A DNA stretch of 60,000 nucleotides, taken from NCBI RefSeq assembly GCF_037975245.1, contig NC_092568.1, positions 7,363,501 through 7,423,500 on the forward strand. The letters run 5' to 3'. The position numbers were made by a program, and so were the translations under genes. The DNA is from Apostichopus japonicus. Lineage: Eukaryota > Echinodermata > Holothuroidea > Aspidochirotida > Stichopodidae. The notes below the pieces were generated by a model. It was not told the origin of the DNA. It saw nothing but the letters and a program-made list of their open reading frames with translations, and did no database searches. Numbering within the stretch: the first letter of the stretch is position 1; every line of letters begins with the position of its first letter. Below, in pieces: positions 11,474 to 25,800 of this stretch.

Positions 11474-14261
11474 GTAGGAGGTAAACAAGCATAAGATTAC
11501 AGGTTCATTGACACAGCTTTTAGGGCCATTCAGGGAAAAGTAAATGTATTTCGTTGATCACATATGGAAATGCTGGACTCATGTCAAACTGCTAAAATAT
11601 GTTACCAATTAAGTAAAACTACTGAAATGCTGATAAGAGATGAAAAGTGAGAAAAATGACATATTATCACAAATAGTTTACTGATTTGACAATTAACCAA
11701 AAATTGTGAAACCGATCGCATATTTATGGTACTTGATCACTATTGCCATGTTATAGCGTAGCTAATTTAAATACATCCATGGTAGGTTAATATTTTGTAG
11801 CGACTAAGCCCTGTGCTTTGTTTGCTCAGGAATGCTCCTAAAACACCAGGATGATTAAATGTTCAAACTGGAAAAAAATGTCTCCTAGATTCGTGTATAT
11901 TCAAGTCGTTTTATGTCACAGCACATCTGCTATGAATGTCATGGAGACTACAGGCAAGGTGTTGACGTTTTGTGTCAGATGCAAACTATTTTCTTTGAAA
12001 CATTTTCAATTTTTTTTTTAAAAGCATCTCTTGTAGCTCATTTTATAAAGAGGGGGGGGATTGTTTCTGATTGTAACATATGATATTAAAAGTTAAAGAC
12101 ATCAAGGGAATTGCTAGCAGCAAAGACAGTTAAAGTGATTCTGTGCATTTCGAAAAATGAAAATACACAAAACTGTTCATTTTCAAAGAATGGAACTTCG
12201 TTTAAGATGCTTATCTGACAAACCATGCAAAATGAGGTTTCACCAAGCTAATTTTGCCAACAATGTATCATTAATTAACACATTAATGATTGAAAGTATC
12301 ATAACATTTATCCTCTGAAGACCGATTTCATTCATGTATTCTGTTACGGCATGCCTCTTGATTTAAACAAGCCAATGAGAGAACGTGCTGTAATGCATAT
12401 TCAGTGCCAACGAAGCTCTCCTTGCTCGACGAACAGCTGATCGTCGATGCGACTAGCAGACTAGTGACAACAGTAAGAAATGTGCAAAACCTAAGCTATG
12501 GTCACACATAATACTACACTTGGTATCATATAACTTCTATCATCTTCAAAGTCTCTCTCTGACTAAGCCTAATAGACTAACTTTATTACAACTACTGTAG
12601 GTCTCTGACTAGGCTACTAATATTATATTAAGACCTTGGCCCTACTGACAGTAACCAATTCAACATTTTAACTCAAATTTGGAATCTAAAACTAAAACAG
12701 CGGCATTATGCATGTGTAGTACACCGGTGACACCGTCGCTGTTTAGTGTTGCATATTCATGACTTAACTCACATCTAGGCGTGGTCTAGCTCTAATAATG
12801 AGAGCCTTTTGTTTAAAAAGGCTTTCAAAATTGATACCGTTTTTTTTGCAGTTTCTGTTAGTTTTAACAACTATCACTGTCATTTTTCATTCATCAAATG
12901 ACATATTTCATCCATGAACAACACCTTGAAAAATAACGGAAAAAATTACATCATACTCCTTTTTCGAAAAGCACGTAATAATTTTAGAGTAAGACTTTCA
13001 TTTTTGCCAGGAAAGGAATTTCACACGAAGTATCCTGTACATACAGCTTTCAATTAGAAACTGAAAACGCAAATAAAATATCATGTATACAATGACAGGA
13101 ATAGGCAAATGTTAAATGAAGTATTCTAATAATTAATTAAGTCCTCAATCATTAGTTCATCTCTATTGAAGCTAACGAGGGTCAAGTTGTGTATTAAACA
13201 TAAGGGCAGTGTCACTGAGTACTACCTTGACAAATGATGCTAAAAGATACATATCCAATAGAGTGGAAGTTTCCTGTCACTAAATGAGTAAATGTTTTCA
13301 GAAGATATCAACACAACCGACACCTTTAAGAGAAAAATGTTCAGGGATAATCTTATTAATTATAAGTTCCTGCAAACTGCTTTTGTGTTGATTGCAGTTG
13401 AGGTTAGGACCTTTTGCACCATCAGTGAGGATGAAACTATGTTATCCTTTTTTCCTGCTCACATTTTTCGGGGTCCCTGTATATCTTCCCATTCCTCATA
13501 TATGTTCCCGGGTTTTGGGGTTGTAAAGCCTGTTGAAACCCGCCCTCCCCCATTTCGTATGAAGTCATTGTTTTTCCCATAGACACACAAAACTGATTAA
13601 ATTTAAATAAACAGCATGTATACTTGTGAAAGGGAGTGTTCTAAGAATCCTCAGGGCTTAAGAAAATAGAACACTCCCATGCAGGAAATGATGTCAAAAA
13701 TCTATATGGAAGCAAGACAAAGAAAAAGAAAACAAAAAAACATGTGTACTTCTGTATATAAGCACTTTAAATTGCAGAACGAATGAGCTCAAATACTACG
13801 AGATGGTAAATAACAAATGCTAAGACTTTGTCTGGATAAGTAATTAATCAATGGTAAACTGCATAACTATCTTACTATAGGAACTAATTAATCCTTCAGG
13901 CTGTGCTCAATAAAAAACTTTCTTAATAACATCAGGATGGAAGGCATTGTGTACTGCTATGGAAGGGAATTCTAGATATCTATAGCATGTTTATCAGATC
14001 ATAATATTCCTTGTAAGCAGTAGGAAGTTTACATACCTATCTCTCGCTTTCATTATCGGAGGAAGTGACCACTCCTTTCTGCAAACTATTAATACTCTCT
14101 CTCTGTTCTAGTTCACATATATATATGAAGGAAGTGAAAGCAGGTCAGTGTTTTTCTTGGTCTGTACAAAGGAAGAGCTGTGACTTGTCTTTGGACTTGT
14201 AGCACAAGGACTGTGCAGTACGAGACCAGATAATAATCCACTCTGTATCAGTGTGAGCACA

Positions 14262-14806
14262 AGTAAATGGCTATATGTTTAAAGTACAAGTAAATGTCTC
14301 TATGTATGTTTGTTTAGAGTAAAAGTAAATGGCTATATGTATGTTAGAGTACAAGTAAATGGCTATATGTTTAGAGTACAAGCAAATGGCTATATGTTCA
14401 GAGTACAAGTTAAAGGCTATATGTTTAGAGTACAAGTAAATGGCTATATGTTCAGAGTAAAAGTAAATGGCTATATGTTTGTTTAGAGTACAAGTATATG
14501 TTTATGTATGTTAAGAGTACAAGTTAACAGCTTTATGTATGTTAAGAGTACAAGTAAATGGCTTTATGTTTAGAGTACAAGTAAATGGCTATATGTATGT
14601 TAGAGTACAAGTAAACGGCTATATGTATGTTTAAAGTACAAATAAATTGCTATATGTTTAGAGTACAAGTAAATTGCTATATGTTTAGATTAAAAGTAAA
14701 TGGCTATATGTTTAGAGTACAAGTAAATGGCTATAGGTTTAGAGTGCAAGTAAATGGCTATATGTTTAGAGTAAAAATAAATGGCTATAAGTTTAGAGTA
14801 CAAGTA
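14262..14806. repeat. 27-bp minisatellite, about 18-20 units
   Basis: The core unit contains GGCTATATGTTTAGAGTAC followed by AAGTAAAT. Some units carry a 4-8 bp insertion (TATG or TTTG type) that lengthens them to 31-35 bp. Because 27 is a multiple of three, the right half gives a spurious open frame with a nine-residue repeat (NGYMFRVQV). Repeat order is degenerate at both ends. Confidence 0.9.
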
Positions 14807-16611
14807 ATTAGTTGTTCACTAGTATCTACACTAGATTCAGAGTACAAATCCACTGGGATGAAATACAAGTATCCACACTAGAATATGAGTCCTGTACAAA
14901 TCACTACAAGTCTACTTGTTGTACAGGAAAACATTTGTACGATGAAAACCTGCAAATGGTGAATTATGGCCAAAATTCTATTTAATATGGTGAAAAAACC
15001 TGCTGCTAGCATTTCCTTACAGTCCTGTCTGGTTCAGACAAAAAAAATGTGAATATCTAATTTTTCAACATTTTGCCACAGATCAAGTTACATCAAATGG
15101 TTCGTTGCCATTTACATGATAAACATTACATCAACATTAACATCGCAACAAGTCATTTCCTGTTCATGTACTTCCTTCAACTGAGCTTTGATGATATTTA
15201 ACTTTAAGAGAGTTTCCCCCTATTTCAACGGATGAAACTAGCTGCCTTTTATGGACCTAACAGACACATTAAAAGTTTTGTCAGAATTTTTTGTTATATT
15301 TCAGGTCATCACCTTCTTTTCTTTTCTGATATGAACCTTTTTCAAGTTCACTTCATCAGGCTGAAGTGTTTCACACTTGAAAAACCCCACAAACATCGAC
15401 ATAAGCCTCCATCGAGTGTTTGGAAATAAAACACCTCACCTCTATATTTTATAGTTGTTCAGTATGAAAACTAGATTTTGAACCAACAAACAAAACAAAA
15501 AACATATCAAAGAAACAGACTTTGATAAATATAAGAGTTGAGCCTCACAAAGGTGACATACCAGGGAAACTACAGCAATTATATGATCATATGGTTGCAG
15601 CCTCAGCACAGACAGCTTTATGGTTGATTCCTGGCATTTTCATTACATTTGCCAGCTGCGATTCAAATATTCACTCTAATCGATTAACGTTTCTGTCCTT
15701 CTGTTTGTATACCTTTGCCTGTAGCAACGATGGTTCTAACATCCAAGGTGTGTAGTGATTATTACCCTTCTGAGCTCCTTCGAGAGGGTAAATTTTGGAA
15801 GCAGGAAAGGCTAAAAAACCTGACGACTGAAGGAAATCATATTGCTAGACTTCGATCGAGGGAAGGGAAGAGGAAGGGAGGAGGGGGGGGGGAAGAGGGG
15901 GACAGCTGCCCCTTAGATGTAGACATCAGGTTCTCGAACTTTTATACAAATTATGTATCTGTACCAAAGATTTTAAAACAACTACATCTCATCTTAAAGG
16001 CAAAATATACCCAACTATCACCTTTTGTATGTAACTTATTAAAATATGTAAGACGAATGTTGCTTTGTTTGGGGGATATCATGATTTAAAAGTCATATCA
16101 GGGGGTGGCAATTTTGTCAATGTGTGCTGCCATAGTGTCACTATACGGTGAAACCTATACTTCTCCCCCAGCCCCCCCCCCAACCACTTTCTTTTTTAAA
16201 GTTGAATGTTAACAGTATTGACATTGAAAACAATGTCAGCAGAAAATCATGTTACAAATTTCAATATTAGATTCAGCACTTGCAAAAATCCTCCTCTATT
16301 TGAAGAAATTAAATGTCTTAACAGATAAAGAAGAATCTTTAAACAAAATTCAAGCATATGTGATGCCATATTTTACCTTCCTCAAGTCTTCAGTCTCCTT
16401 CTTAAACAAACATTGATAAATGTTTATCTCCAAAATGGGCTAAGATTTTTCTCGACTGATTCGAGGACTCGTGTATCACAAAACATCTCCATCATATAGA
16501 TCGATGGTAACTGTAAGGTTTGCTTCGCCTTTAAGAGCGAGACATCGAGATGGGTCTTCCTCACAACAGTGTGGAATAACTCTTTCCTGGAAGAGTCACA
16601 TATAAACACGT

Positions 16612-16844
16612 CTATTTGCCACCTGGATATTCCCAGAAGGCTGATATATATCTTATCATATCTTTATATTGTAAACTCTCTAGAACCGGAAGAGATTGGA
16701 CTTTACCTGTAACCTGCAGAGCGCTTATTCTGGCTGCCGACGGCAGATGAAAGTAGTTCAGGAAACAGGCCAACTTGGCAAAATCCTCCTTTGTGTGAGG
16801 TTGTTTTCCTTGGATGAGGTATCGCTGAACAAGTTCCTTGTTCT
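16612..16844 (-). CDS. ANAPC1: ANAPC1 coding exon v45, terminal, with stop
   Basis: 233 nt including TAG at 16612-16614. It reads ENKELVQRYLIQGKQPHTKE, KLACFLNYFHLP and ends SAFWEYPGGK; human has YLSGQPLEESQLSMLACFLVY and a similar-length tail. The last 25 residues are poorly conserved. A GTGGCA donor-like site just before the stop could splice to an open frame at 16424-16585, but the intron would be only about 36 nt, so I keep this as the end. Confidence 0.88.
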
Positions 16845-19800
16845 CTGTGATTAAAAAAAAAGCAAATGGAAATCTCAATGTGACTACGAGAGACACTGAA
16901 CGAAGAAAAAGACAGAGAGTGATACAGCCGACAAATTTCCCATGGAACGATAAACGATCTGATTAAAAATGCTGCTAGAGAAATAGCAAGAGGATGGGGG
17001 GGGGGACAGGTTGATAGAGCGATGATAGAAATATCCTTTTAGAGTAGGAAAGGAAAGCAGGAGTCTATAAAGGTTTTAATGGCATTAAACTTGCCTAACG
17101 ACTTCTGTGAGCGTGTTCTTAAAATTCTCAAACTCTTATGCTAGTACTGACACAAATAAAGTATAGTAGTAAAGAGTTATATTTTCACACACAAATAATA
17201 ATCGCAATAGATGTTCCAGTTGTTTCAAAGCCCCAGTACAGCTGGTTGGATCACTCAGCCTAAAGCAATGAATTCCCCAGTCTGTCGTGGATCACTCAGC
17301 CTGTAGCAATTAATTCCCCCAGTCTGTCGCTGCCCCAACTGCTGCAGCAGCAACTTGACTGGAGTACATTTCAAAAATTCATTTGTGAAAACAGAACCTT
17401 CTTGATCCAATAAAACAAAACATAAATCAAATTTGGTGATCACCAGACAGAGAAACCATCCTCCTTGTCTTACCTTGCAAACACTTGATTAAAATGCCTT
17501 CTACTTCGGCCTGTAGAAGCTGGCAGGTCTCCGAGCTGATTAATTGGGCCTTGATGCCGCTGCGACCATTCAGGCAGGCCGCCTCGGAACACTTGGAAGC
17601 AAACGATAAAACTAACTTCAGTTGCCAAAGGTCGATAGGTGAAAGGTCACGACGGAGCCTCTCCAGGGTCTGAAAGGTTGATGACATGAGAGTGTGATTG
17701 AAACTGTTTACTTATTATGATAGAATCTCATTTTGAGCTAATTATTAAAGGATGATACAGAAACAAACAAACACATCAGAAAGGGTCATGGAAATATTGA
17801 AAAAAATAGGGCCGGGGCCTCGCTGTGGTGGTGAGAGGGGATATTCCACTACAAGATTTGCAACACTATGCTCTTCCCCTTGTATGTGGGAGAGACCTAC
17901 TCCCCCCCCCTTACCCTACCCCGGCCAACCACACTCGCATTCTTGTGCCATAATTAAATGCATGTTCTCTCTATTTACATAGACCATTGTTTCATCGTCT
18001 CAGTAAGAAGCAGCTGACATACACTACACCCTACTGCCCCTCTTGGTCACCCTGCTAGCCCCCCTCTTAGTCACCTCCCTGCTAGCCATAGCATCAATCT
18101 AACTATATTCTTTGACTAAGCATCCTTTGGGATTTTCTTTGTTTGGTAATGGCTATATTTTGTATGACATATAAACTCACTGCATAGATCTCTAGAAGAA
18201 CTGGCAATATGTTGATCTTCTCTTGGATAACACATTCAAACATCAGAGGTGAGAGGAGCAACTCAGCATCCTGCTTTAGAAAAAGAAAAAAAGTGTCGGA
18301 TATTTAAAGACTTCACAAAAACTTTCGTTCAGATCTAACCAGCAAAGAAAACTGAAATATGATAACGATATTACATATTCACGCAACGAAATATTGAGAA
18401 TACTAAAAAAAATATCAAAAAGATGTTTGCATTTCATGTTTTCTGACAAACAAAAATTAGTCAAGTTGCATCGATTCAGTGTTTTGTAAAGTTGGCCACA
18501 AGTTGCCCTAACTGAACGTGACCTCACCTGACTTGACCTAGTTTTGGATAGTGGTGAAGGCCGATATGTCTAAGATGACCCACACCTGTACACTGAACGA
18601 CCGATGAGCTATTACACACAATGAGTGGTTTCCTAATGACCAGTTTATTGAGTTGACATGAAAATTGACTTTCCCATGGTTGGTTTAAATTGTTCAAACT
18701 GGGCAGCTGAGGCCAATGAGCTGCTGCACACTGTGAATGCCAATTGGAATAAAACACTGCATGTTGAGTTCCCTCAACTGAGGCCAACACAACCTAAATT
18801 TGGCAAAATCTTTGATCTGTTGTAGTCTAAGGCACATGCACGGTATCCAATCTACCACGATCTTTCATGTTAAAATGGCTGAGGGGGGTGGTGGGGGGGG
18901 GGTTGAGTCAGGTCAGGTTCAATCTGATACTGTGCGACCATATTTTTCAGGTCCAAATTGAAAATGCCCTCGTGCAATCATAAATGTATACATATAAACA
19001 TTATAGATGACATACCTTCCTACCATCAGCTTTAAAATGGCAAAACATTTTGGAAAAATTCAACACTCTTGGGTCGGATGTGAATGCATGGATGAGTTTT
19101 GGATCGGTCAGGTGACTGCCTGTTGTATCATGGGTAAAAGACTGAGCTAAGAGGCCTTTATAACCCTGTGAAGATAAAAAAAATCATATAATACAGAGTG
19201 GAAAATCATAACACAACATGAAGAAGCAGCCAACAAGTTCATTCTCTGGGAGCCAAATCATGGTACCCCTGGTGCAAGGCATAAAACCTTCCTGCATTTC
19301 CTACTAGAGGACAGTGGGGCTGAAAGTATGTGTGAGCTAGCAACCCTTATGGAAGACAGAAATGACTGGAAATCTCGATGCCAGGTTATTTGTACGGCCA
19401 ACTTCTCCTACCCCTCATGATGATAATGGTTTGACCGAGGTCGAACTGATGATGATGATGTATTTTTTTCCCAATATGAAACTCAATACAAAACGTAGAA
19501 CATTCGCAAGTTCTTTCAGAAACTAATGAAAAAACACTTAATTGTTTGAAAATTTTACAGCTTTGCTGCAATGGGGGAAGAGAAACTGTTTTTTAGCAAA
19601 ATCAGGCTTTAATCACAGGGGTCAAGTAAATCAAGTTTACCAACAACTAAAGGGTATAAAGGTTTTTACAATTGGTAAAAGAAAAAAAATGAGCCATAGA
19701 TCGCAATTATGGCAAAGCTTTTACACCTTGTTAACTCACAAGTGCAAAAGTACTTTAACTTTGTTTCACTTTCAGTGGATGGAATTCCATGGAAAACATG

Positions 19801-22800
19801 AGTGTATGGTTGAGGAGGAAGAGGCACATTACAGCAACCATGAGCAGTGGCAGGGTGTTTTTGGGGGGGGAGTGGGAGGGAGGGTGGTGGAGTTATGGAA
19901 AGTAGAATGATATTAGATGATACACATTTTCAAATGTTACAATGGAGGTGAGGAATAAAGATAGAACTTAAAATGGTACCAGGTGAGAGGGGAGGGCAGG
20001 GGAGAGGAGAGGGCAGGGGAGAGGGGAGGGCAGGGGAGAGGGGAGGGTATGGGAGGCAGACTGTTGCAAAATGGCAAGTTGAAGCAAGGCACAGTTTAAA
20101 AGGGATATGATGGCCAGGAGGATGTATGATGTGGGTACAAATGTTTAGGGGGAGCTATCAAGGTGAAGAGATATTGGAAAAATGGGGGGGGGGGGTTTGG
20201 GAGGGTAGAATGGTAGAATGGAGAAGGATATACTTGCAAACAGTAAAAGGGATAACTATGCCATAACTTAAAATGTTACCATGGAAGAGGAAGGGGTTGG
20301 AGAGGGGGGGAGAGAAGTGTCAGGGTAGGAGGCAGACTGCTCAAAATGGAATAATGAAGGAAGGTACGGTATTTAATGATTCGATGAGAAGGGAAGGAGA
20401 AGTTGGAGGAGGAGGGGTGGTACTGGGCTGACCTTTGGATCCTCAGCGTATGATAAATGGCCGGCTCTTTGTTTGACAAATAGAACCCCACCGAGTCGAA
20501 GGATCTGCTTCAGGAGTTGTAGATCAGACTCGGGTCGAAGGGTTATAGGCATGTAACGAGGACCGATGATGCGTAACTGAAACAGACAAACAGATCAAAA
20601 GAAGCATCAAATGTTAACCAATCCAGAGAGGTAATAAAATATGAATTTCAAATGAGAAATGACACAGGAACATTCATCTTGTTCCTATAAAGTCCACCTG
20701 CCTTTTATGGTTTTCAGTTATTACATTAGAACTAAGTTGGTAAGCATGTCAGTGTTTTTTTGTTTTATTCTTCAAAACATGAGGGGGGAAAAAGCTGTAT
20801 TTTTTTGTTGTCCTACTTGTGTAAAGACAAAGTAGTCATATATTGTAAAGTTGCATCTGGCCCTATTTTCACATTTTTAATTTCTCCATATTATCAATGG
20901 ATCATAAAATATCTTTCTTTTTGGGATATCTCAATGATAAAAACAAGTCTCTAACAAGTAATTCTTGAGACTGAATGAAACAGTGACTGAAGGCTGCTTT
21001 CAGTTGGTTTCCATGACAACCATAGGTAACTATGTGGAATTTGTATGCAGACATTGGGAAAACACATTCCTCACTCAATAATCAGTGAATAACTGATTGT
21101 TAATATTTTGCATTGACAAATTTCTTTTATTAGAGGTTTCTGGATTTTCGTCTCATAACAACACTGTTAACTCTCAAAATATTATCATTCTGTGTACAAA
21201 TCGCTGTATTAAGTCCTTGTATCTGTGTAGAAATTTGGATCATTTTCCACAACATTTATGGTATGCGGTACCTAATAAATTATTCATTGAAGGACATTCT
21301 CAAATCTGCAGATAGTAGCAGTTAATATTTAATGAGACTTACCTCTTTGATCTGGCTCAGCTCAGGTATGATACATGGTGCTAACATTTGAACACAGTGC
21401 TCTTCATGCCAAATTGTTTTCTAAAGAAAACACACAAATAAAACAGAAAAAAGGTTTTTTAATGATAAGATGCATAGCGAATGCACTTACTTACCCATAC
21501 TGTTACATTACAATAGCAATTCTAATAATATACATTTACATAGAGCTAAATACTACAAAGAGAGAGCAGAAACCTAAACCGTCTGAGAAAGCAAAACCAC
21601 ACATTATGTAAAGTGAGCTTGGATGGATACATGTTTTAAACAGGCAGCTTTGATCATATTACATGAGTTTTATCAATGTACGTTGTTGATCGAAACTAAA
21701 CACACAGATGTGTGGGTTTAATTGATGGAATCAATCTACAAGAGTTAGGCTTAAATTCCTCAGTTTAGTCTAATATTAATATAAAGTGCTGATGCCATAA
21801 TGACCATACCAGAATATCAGATCATAATATAATATGATCTAAATGTAAAGCCATATCTTTCTATCATTTCTATCAGGGTGTCAGTATTTATACCCAAACT
21901 TTCAATTTACGTAAACTAATTGTGACAGCTAAGAGGTATTTGGAAAGTTGACTCACCTTAAAAGTAATCTCCAGGGGAACATAGCACATATCCCCGGAGC
22001 TTACTTCCTTAGGTAGGACGAGCCGGGGTTCGGAGGCAAGGACATAAAGATGGCGAAAAGCCTGCAAGTGATACCTGAAGGCAGAAGTTTCATAAATGGA
22101 GTGAAAACTGGGCTAAAAGAATAAAGGAAAACATTGACGATTTCAAGGATGTAATTAGCTCTATCTTTAATGAATCTGATATCTAAAGGCTCCCTGATAT
22201 CATGTTTACAAGGTAGTACAACATAACAGATGTTTTCAGACATGTTTTACAAGGTTTCCTGACATCTGATAACCTCAAATGACATTTGACCTCCACTAAG
22301 AACAGTAAAGTTCATAATCACATTAAGGGATATTGACAAGATAGATACCTGAAATATTAGTTTAGCTTCTTTGAGATACTGTATTAACAAAGTTTTCAGA
22401 CTCTGACCTCAAATGACCTTTCAACTTCACTAAAAGCAATAGGCATCTCAAGCATGATAAGAGACATCTTTAAATGATTGAGTCTAGATCCATCAATACT
22501 GCCCTTCTTGAGATATTGTGCTGACTTTGTCCCATTTTGACCTCTGCTGACCTCAAGTGACCTTTGACTCTGTCATTTACAAAAATACGCTTCTTGAACT
22601 TCATATGGGGCATTCCCAAACAACGCCCGGAGACCAATCCAGTACTCCCTTTCTGAGGTATTGCGTTAATTAACTCACCTGTTATCCTTACTATTGTTCG
22701 GAAAGACTGGGTAAAAACTACAGATGAGGGCGGCAACAGCTTCGGCAGAATTGCTGAGAGTGAACCGTCCACCTCCTAAGAATAATAAACCGATCATAGA

Positions 22801-25800
22801 TGAAATGGCCATGTGGTTGCCGTAGGTGACATCATCACTGACCCTTGACCTCAAGGCTCTTGCAAGTCGAAGAACTTTCAGGTTTCCTGTGCCTGCCATT
22901 ACCTAGACACAAAAAATCAGCAATTTTGTGATATTTCCTTTTATCAATTCTTCATTATTCAATAAATCAAAACAAATGGAGGGTGGAAAAAATGATATTG
23001 AGCCTTAAAATGACAAAACTTGATAAATCTATCAATCTGGAGATCACCATGAAAGCATTATTGACTGAAAAATATAAAATTACTTAATTGGTTGATTAAT
23101 TACTTTGCATGACTAATGAATCATATCAAATATTACCTAGGATGTATGTTAAAACTATACACAGTGAGTAACAAAGTGTCTCCACACACTGAATTCACGG
23201 TAAATTTAGACATTATTCTTATTCACCAAATATGATATGATCTAGTGTTTAATATTAAACTGTACAAGTGCTATGCTTAAGTTGAGAAGTGGCAGTGACA
23301 TACGACATAATTACTAGAAAGCATAAAGTACAAACCCTAGCTGTCCGAAACTGACATCTAAAACCAATCCATAGTGGTCTCATCTGAAACTATCTTTCAA
23401 ATCATGGAAGCCATGAAACAATCAGTTCCAAGTTTTATTGTGTCAATCAACTATTGAAAAGTACTTTCTTTTTTTTTAATATTATTTTTCACAAGTTTTG
23501 AAAGAGGACTGATATTTCATTGCTCTTTCATAAAGCACATTTCACTTTGCCTATATATGTAACTGCTCAGTATCGTTACCACAAAGAAAAAAAAGAAAAA
23601 AAGATGAGAAAAAAAAAGAGTAATTTCTCACAACACTGAATAAACATACCATTGCCAGTGAAACTCCAACAGTGTTTAGACATTTCTCTATGGTGGCTTT
23701 TCCTGCCTGAAAGGAAGAAATTTTGTCAAAATAAAACCCGATCTGAATATCTTCAATAGGTCACTGTCTGATTATATGCCTCTCTGACAATATTTTTTTT
23801 TTTTTTTTCAAAACTTGCCAATTCATTGCCATTCTTTTTTTACATTTGTATCAACCACTCTATTCCAAACCCTTCCACATTAAATAATGATAATTATAAT
23901 AAGTAATATTTATATAGCGCATAATCAGCAAAGCTGCTCAAAGCGCTTTACAAATGTAAAACCTAAATACAAATAGTAACAAAAACTAAAATAATTAATA
24001 TATAGAACCAATAAGGCAAAAAATGTAAAAGCCAAAAGCAACAATATAAAAAAATATACTAAACGATACTAAGAAAATAAAAATTAAAAATAAAAAGCCC
24101 AAAACGCATATAGTCCAAAACAAATTCAGAAGTATGTTAATAGTAAAATAGATTAAATCATAGTCAATGTTTATATATTAAAACAAAGAGTAGTTACTGT
24201 TATCTGTATTCAAGCAGATCTAGTAATGACTAACGACGACAAGATTAAGCGAGGCAAACAGATCAACTCACCAGCTCTGCGACAGACTGTGATCCTAACT
24301 GAACAAACTGCTCTGCGAACTTTAACTGCAAAATGTGAGAAATAAAATAAAACAAAACTTGAAACCATTCAATATTTATTAAACATTCATTTTTAATAAT
24401 TGCTATATATGTAACTATTCCTGAAAACCACACCGTTAAAATATAATCTAGTACTGATATATTAACCGCTCCATTCCTTGTGATAATTTTTAATAGCAAT
24501 GCTATTTTCGACTCTGAATGGTTAACAACTCTGGAAGACTGCATCTGTTGCCCAAGTCCTATTTCCCATTCAATTTTTACTAACATGAAAAACAAACCAA
24601 CTTTCTTCTTAAAGCACTGTGAGATTTCCATCAGTTTTTGAGATGAGAGTTAACTTATCATACTAAAATAAACTACATTGTCATGGAATTTGAGAAACGA
24701 ATATTAATTCTTTTTATACCAAAATCAGTAAATTTTTACCTCTATTACAGCCATCGAAAGAGCATTTGATTTTTTGCATTTTGATTTGAACGATTTAATA
24801 AAACTATTCTCAAATTTCTCACAATACTTTTGCGACAGTTAGCATCTGCACCAAAGTAAGTTTTTGAAAACTGAGATATAAATTTCAGGGGCAATATGAT
24901 AGAGCTTTATCAAGTAAGACCACTAAACCTTGGCATCTTTGTGAATGGCAAAAGATAGTGTGTAATGGACGGACTCACCAAGCACAGAAAGGCAGCGTTA
25001 TTAGCCGTTCCAGCAAATCTTAATCCTAGAGCCATACAAGCCCCTGCAATGATGCAACAACTGCTCTGACTGAAACACAAAAAAACAGGGCATAGTAAAA
25101 TATTTATTTGGATAAGCAATTTATCAGCTATTTGGAATGAATAGAAAATTGAAGTCTAGAACCTTTAAAACAACAACAGACATTATTGCTTCTCTTGTGG
25201 AGGGCCAGATTTGGTCGGCAAAAGTACAAGAGCGCAGTCGATTGACTCTTGCGTCGAGTCAAGAAAGAAACCAGTCCCAGTTTAGGTGTGGAGTTAACCT
25301 AGTTCAAGATGGTATTTCAGTAGATCCATGCTAGTGCTAGGTTTGGTTCAAGATCTGATATTAATTCTACACGTTATCACCCTCGGTTACCTCTTTGGTG
25401 GGGTATGGTATAAGAGGCCAGATGGCCCTTTAACTCTTTCAGTGTAGTAACCTCCATATCATACTGGAGATACTGATGCTATTCATACACTGGGTTCAAT
25501 ATCTATTGCATAGTCTTACTAATCTACAGTTCCTTACTCCTAATAGAGCTCTCAATACGTATTACTTCCTTCATCTACTGTACTTCCCTGTATTAGCACC
25601 TCAGATCCCTCTTTTGAAAACCAAAATATTGAAATCTCATCCAAGTTTAACATACATGTGTATTAAACATGATGCATCTTATTCTTAAAACCTGTTTAAA
25701 ACCAATTTCTGCAAATACCATTCAATATCACAGAAATTTTAGAAGATCTAACAACTTATTCGACAAACCTAGATCAAAGCAGCATATAGACATTACAGGG

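Larger units (their letters stand above)
6236..16611. other. Intergenic region between convergent EHD and ANAPC1 genes
   Basis: About 10.4 kb with no recognised gene. Open frames here are short, lack family motifs, and several simply read through tandem repeats. Contents: a poly-G tract at 7133-7150, a higher-order minisatellite at 7779-8157, G-rich tracts near 8835 and 11390-11470, an exon-like stretch at 11040-11136 (- strand), a near-palindrome at 12427-12446, and a 27-bp minisatellite at 14262-14806. I found no canonical poly(A) signal for ANAPC1 on the - strand within about 1.4 kb after its stop. Confidence 0.7.

Noticed and set aside
15715-16089. 124-codon + frame with a Gly run
   Set aside because: The Gly run is a poly-G tract and no domain is visible; no supporting structure.
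16424-16609. Open frame after the ANAPC1 stop that looks protein-like
   Set aside because: Joining it would need an intron of about 36 nt, and the C-terminus already matches family length; treated as 3' UTR.
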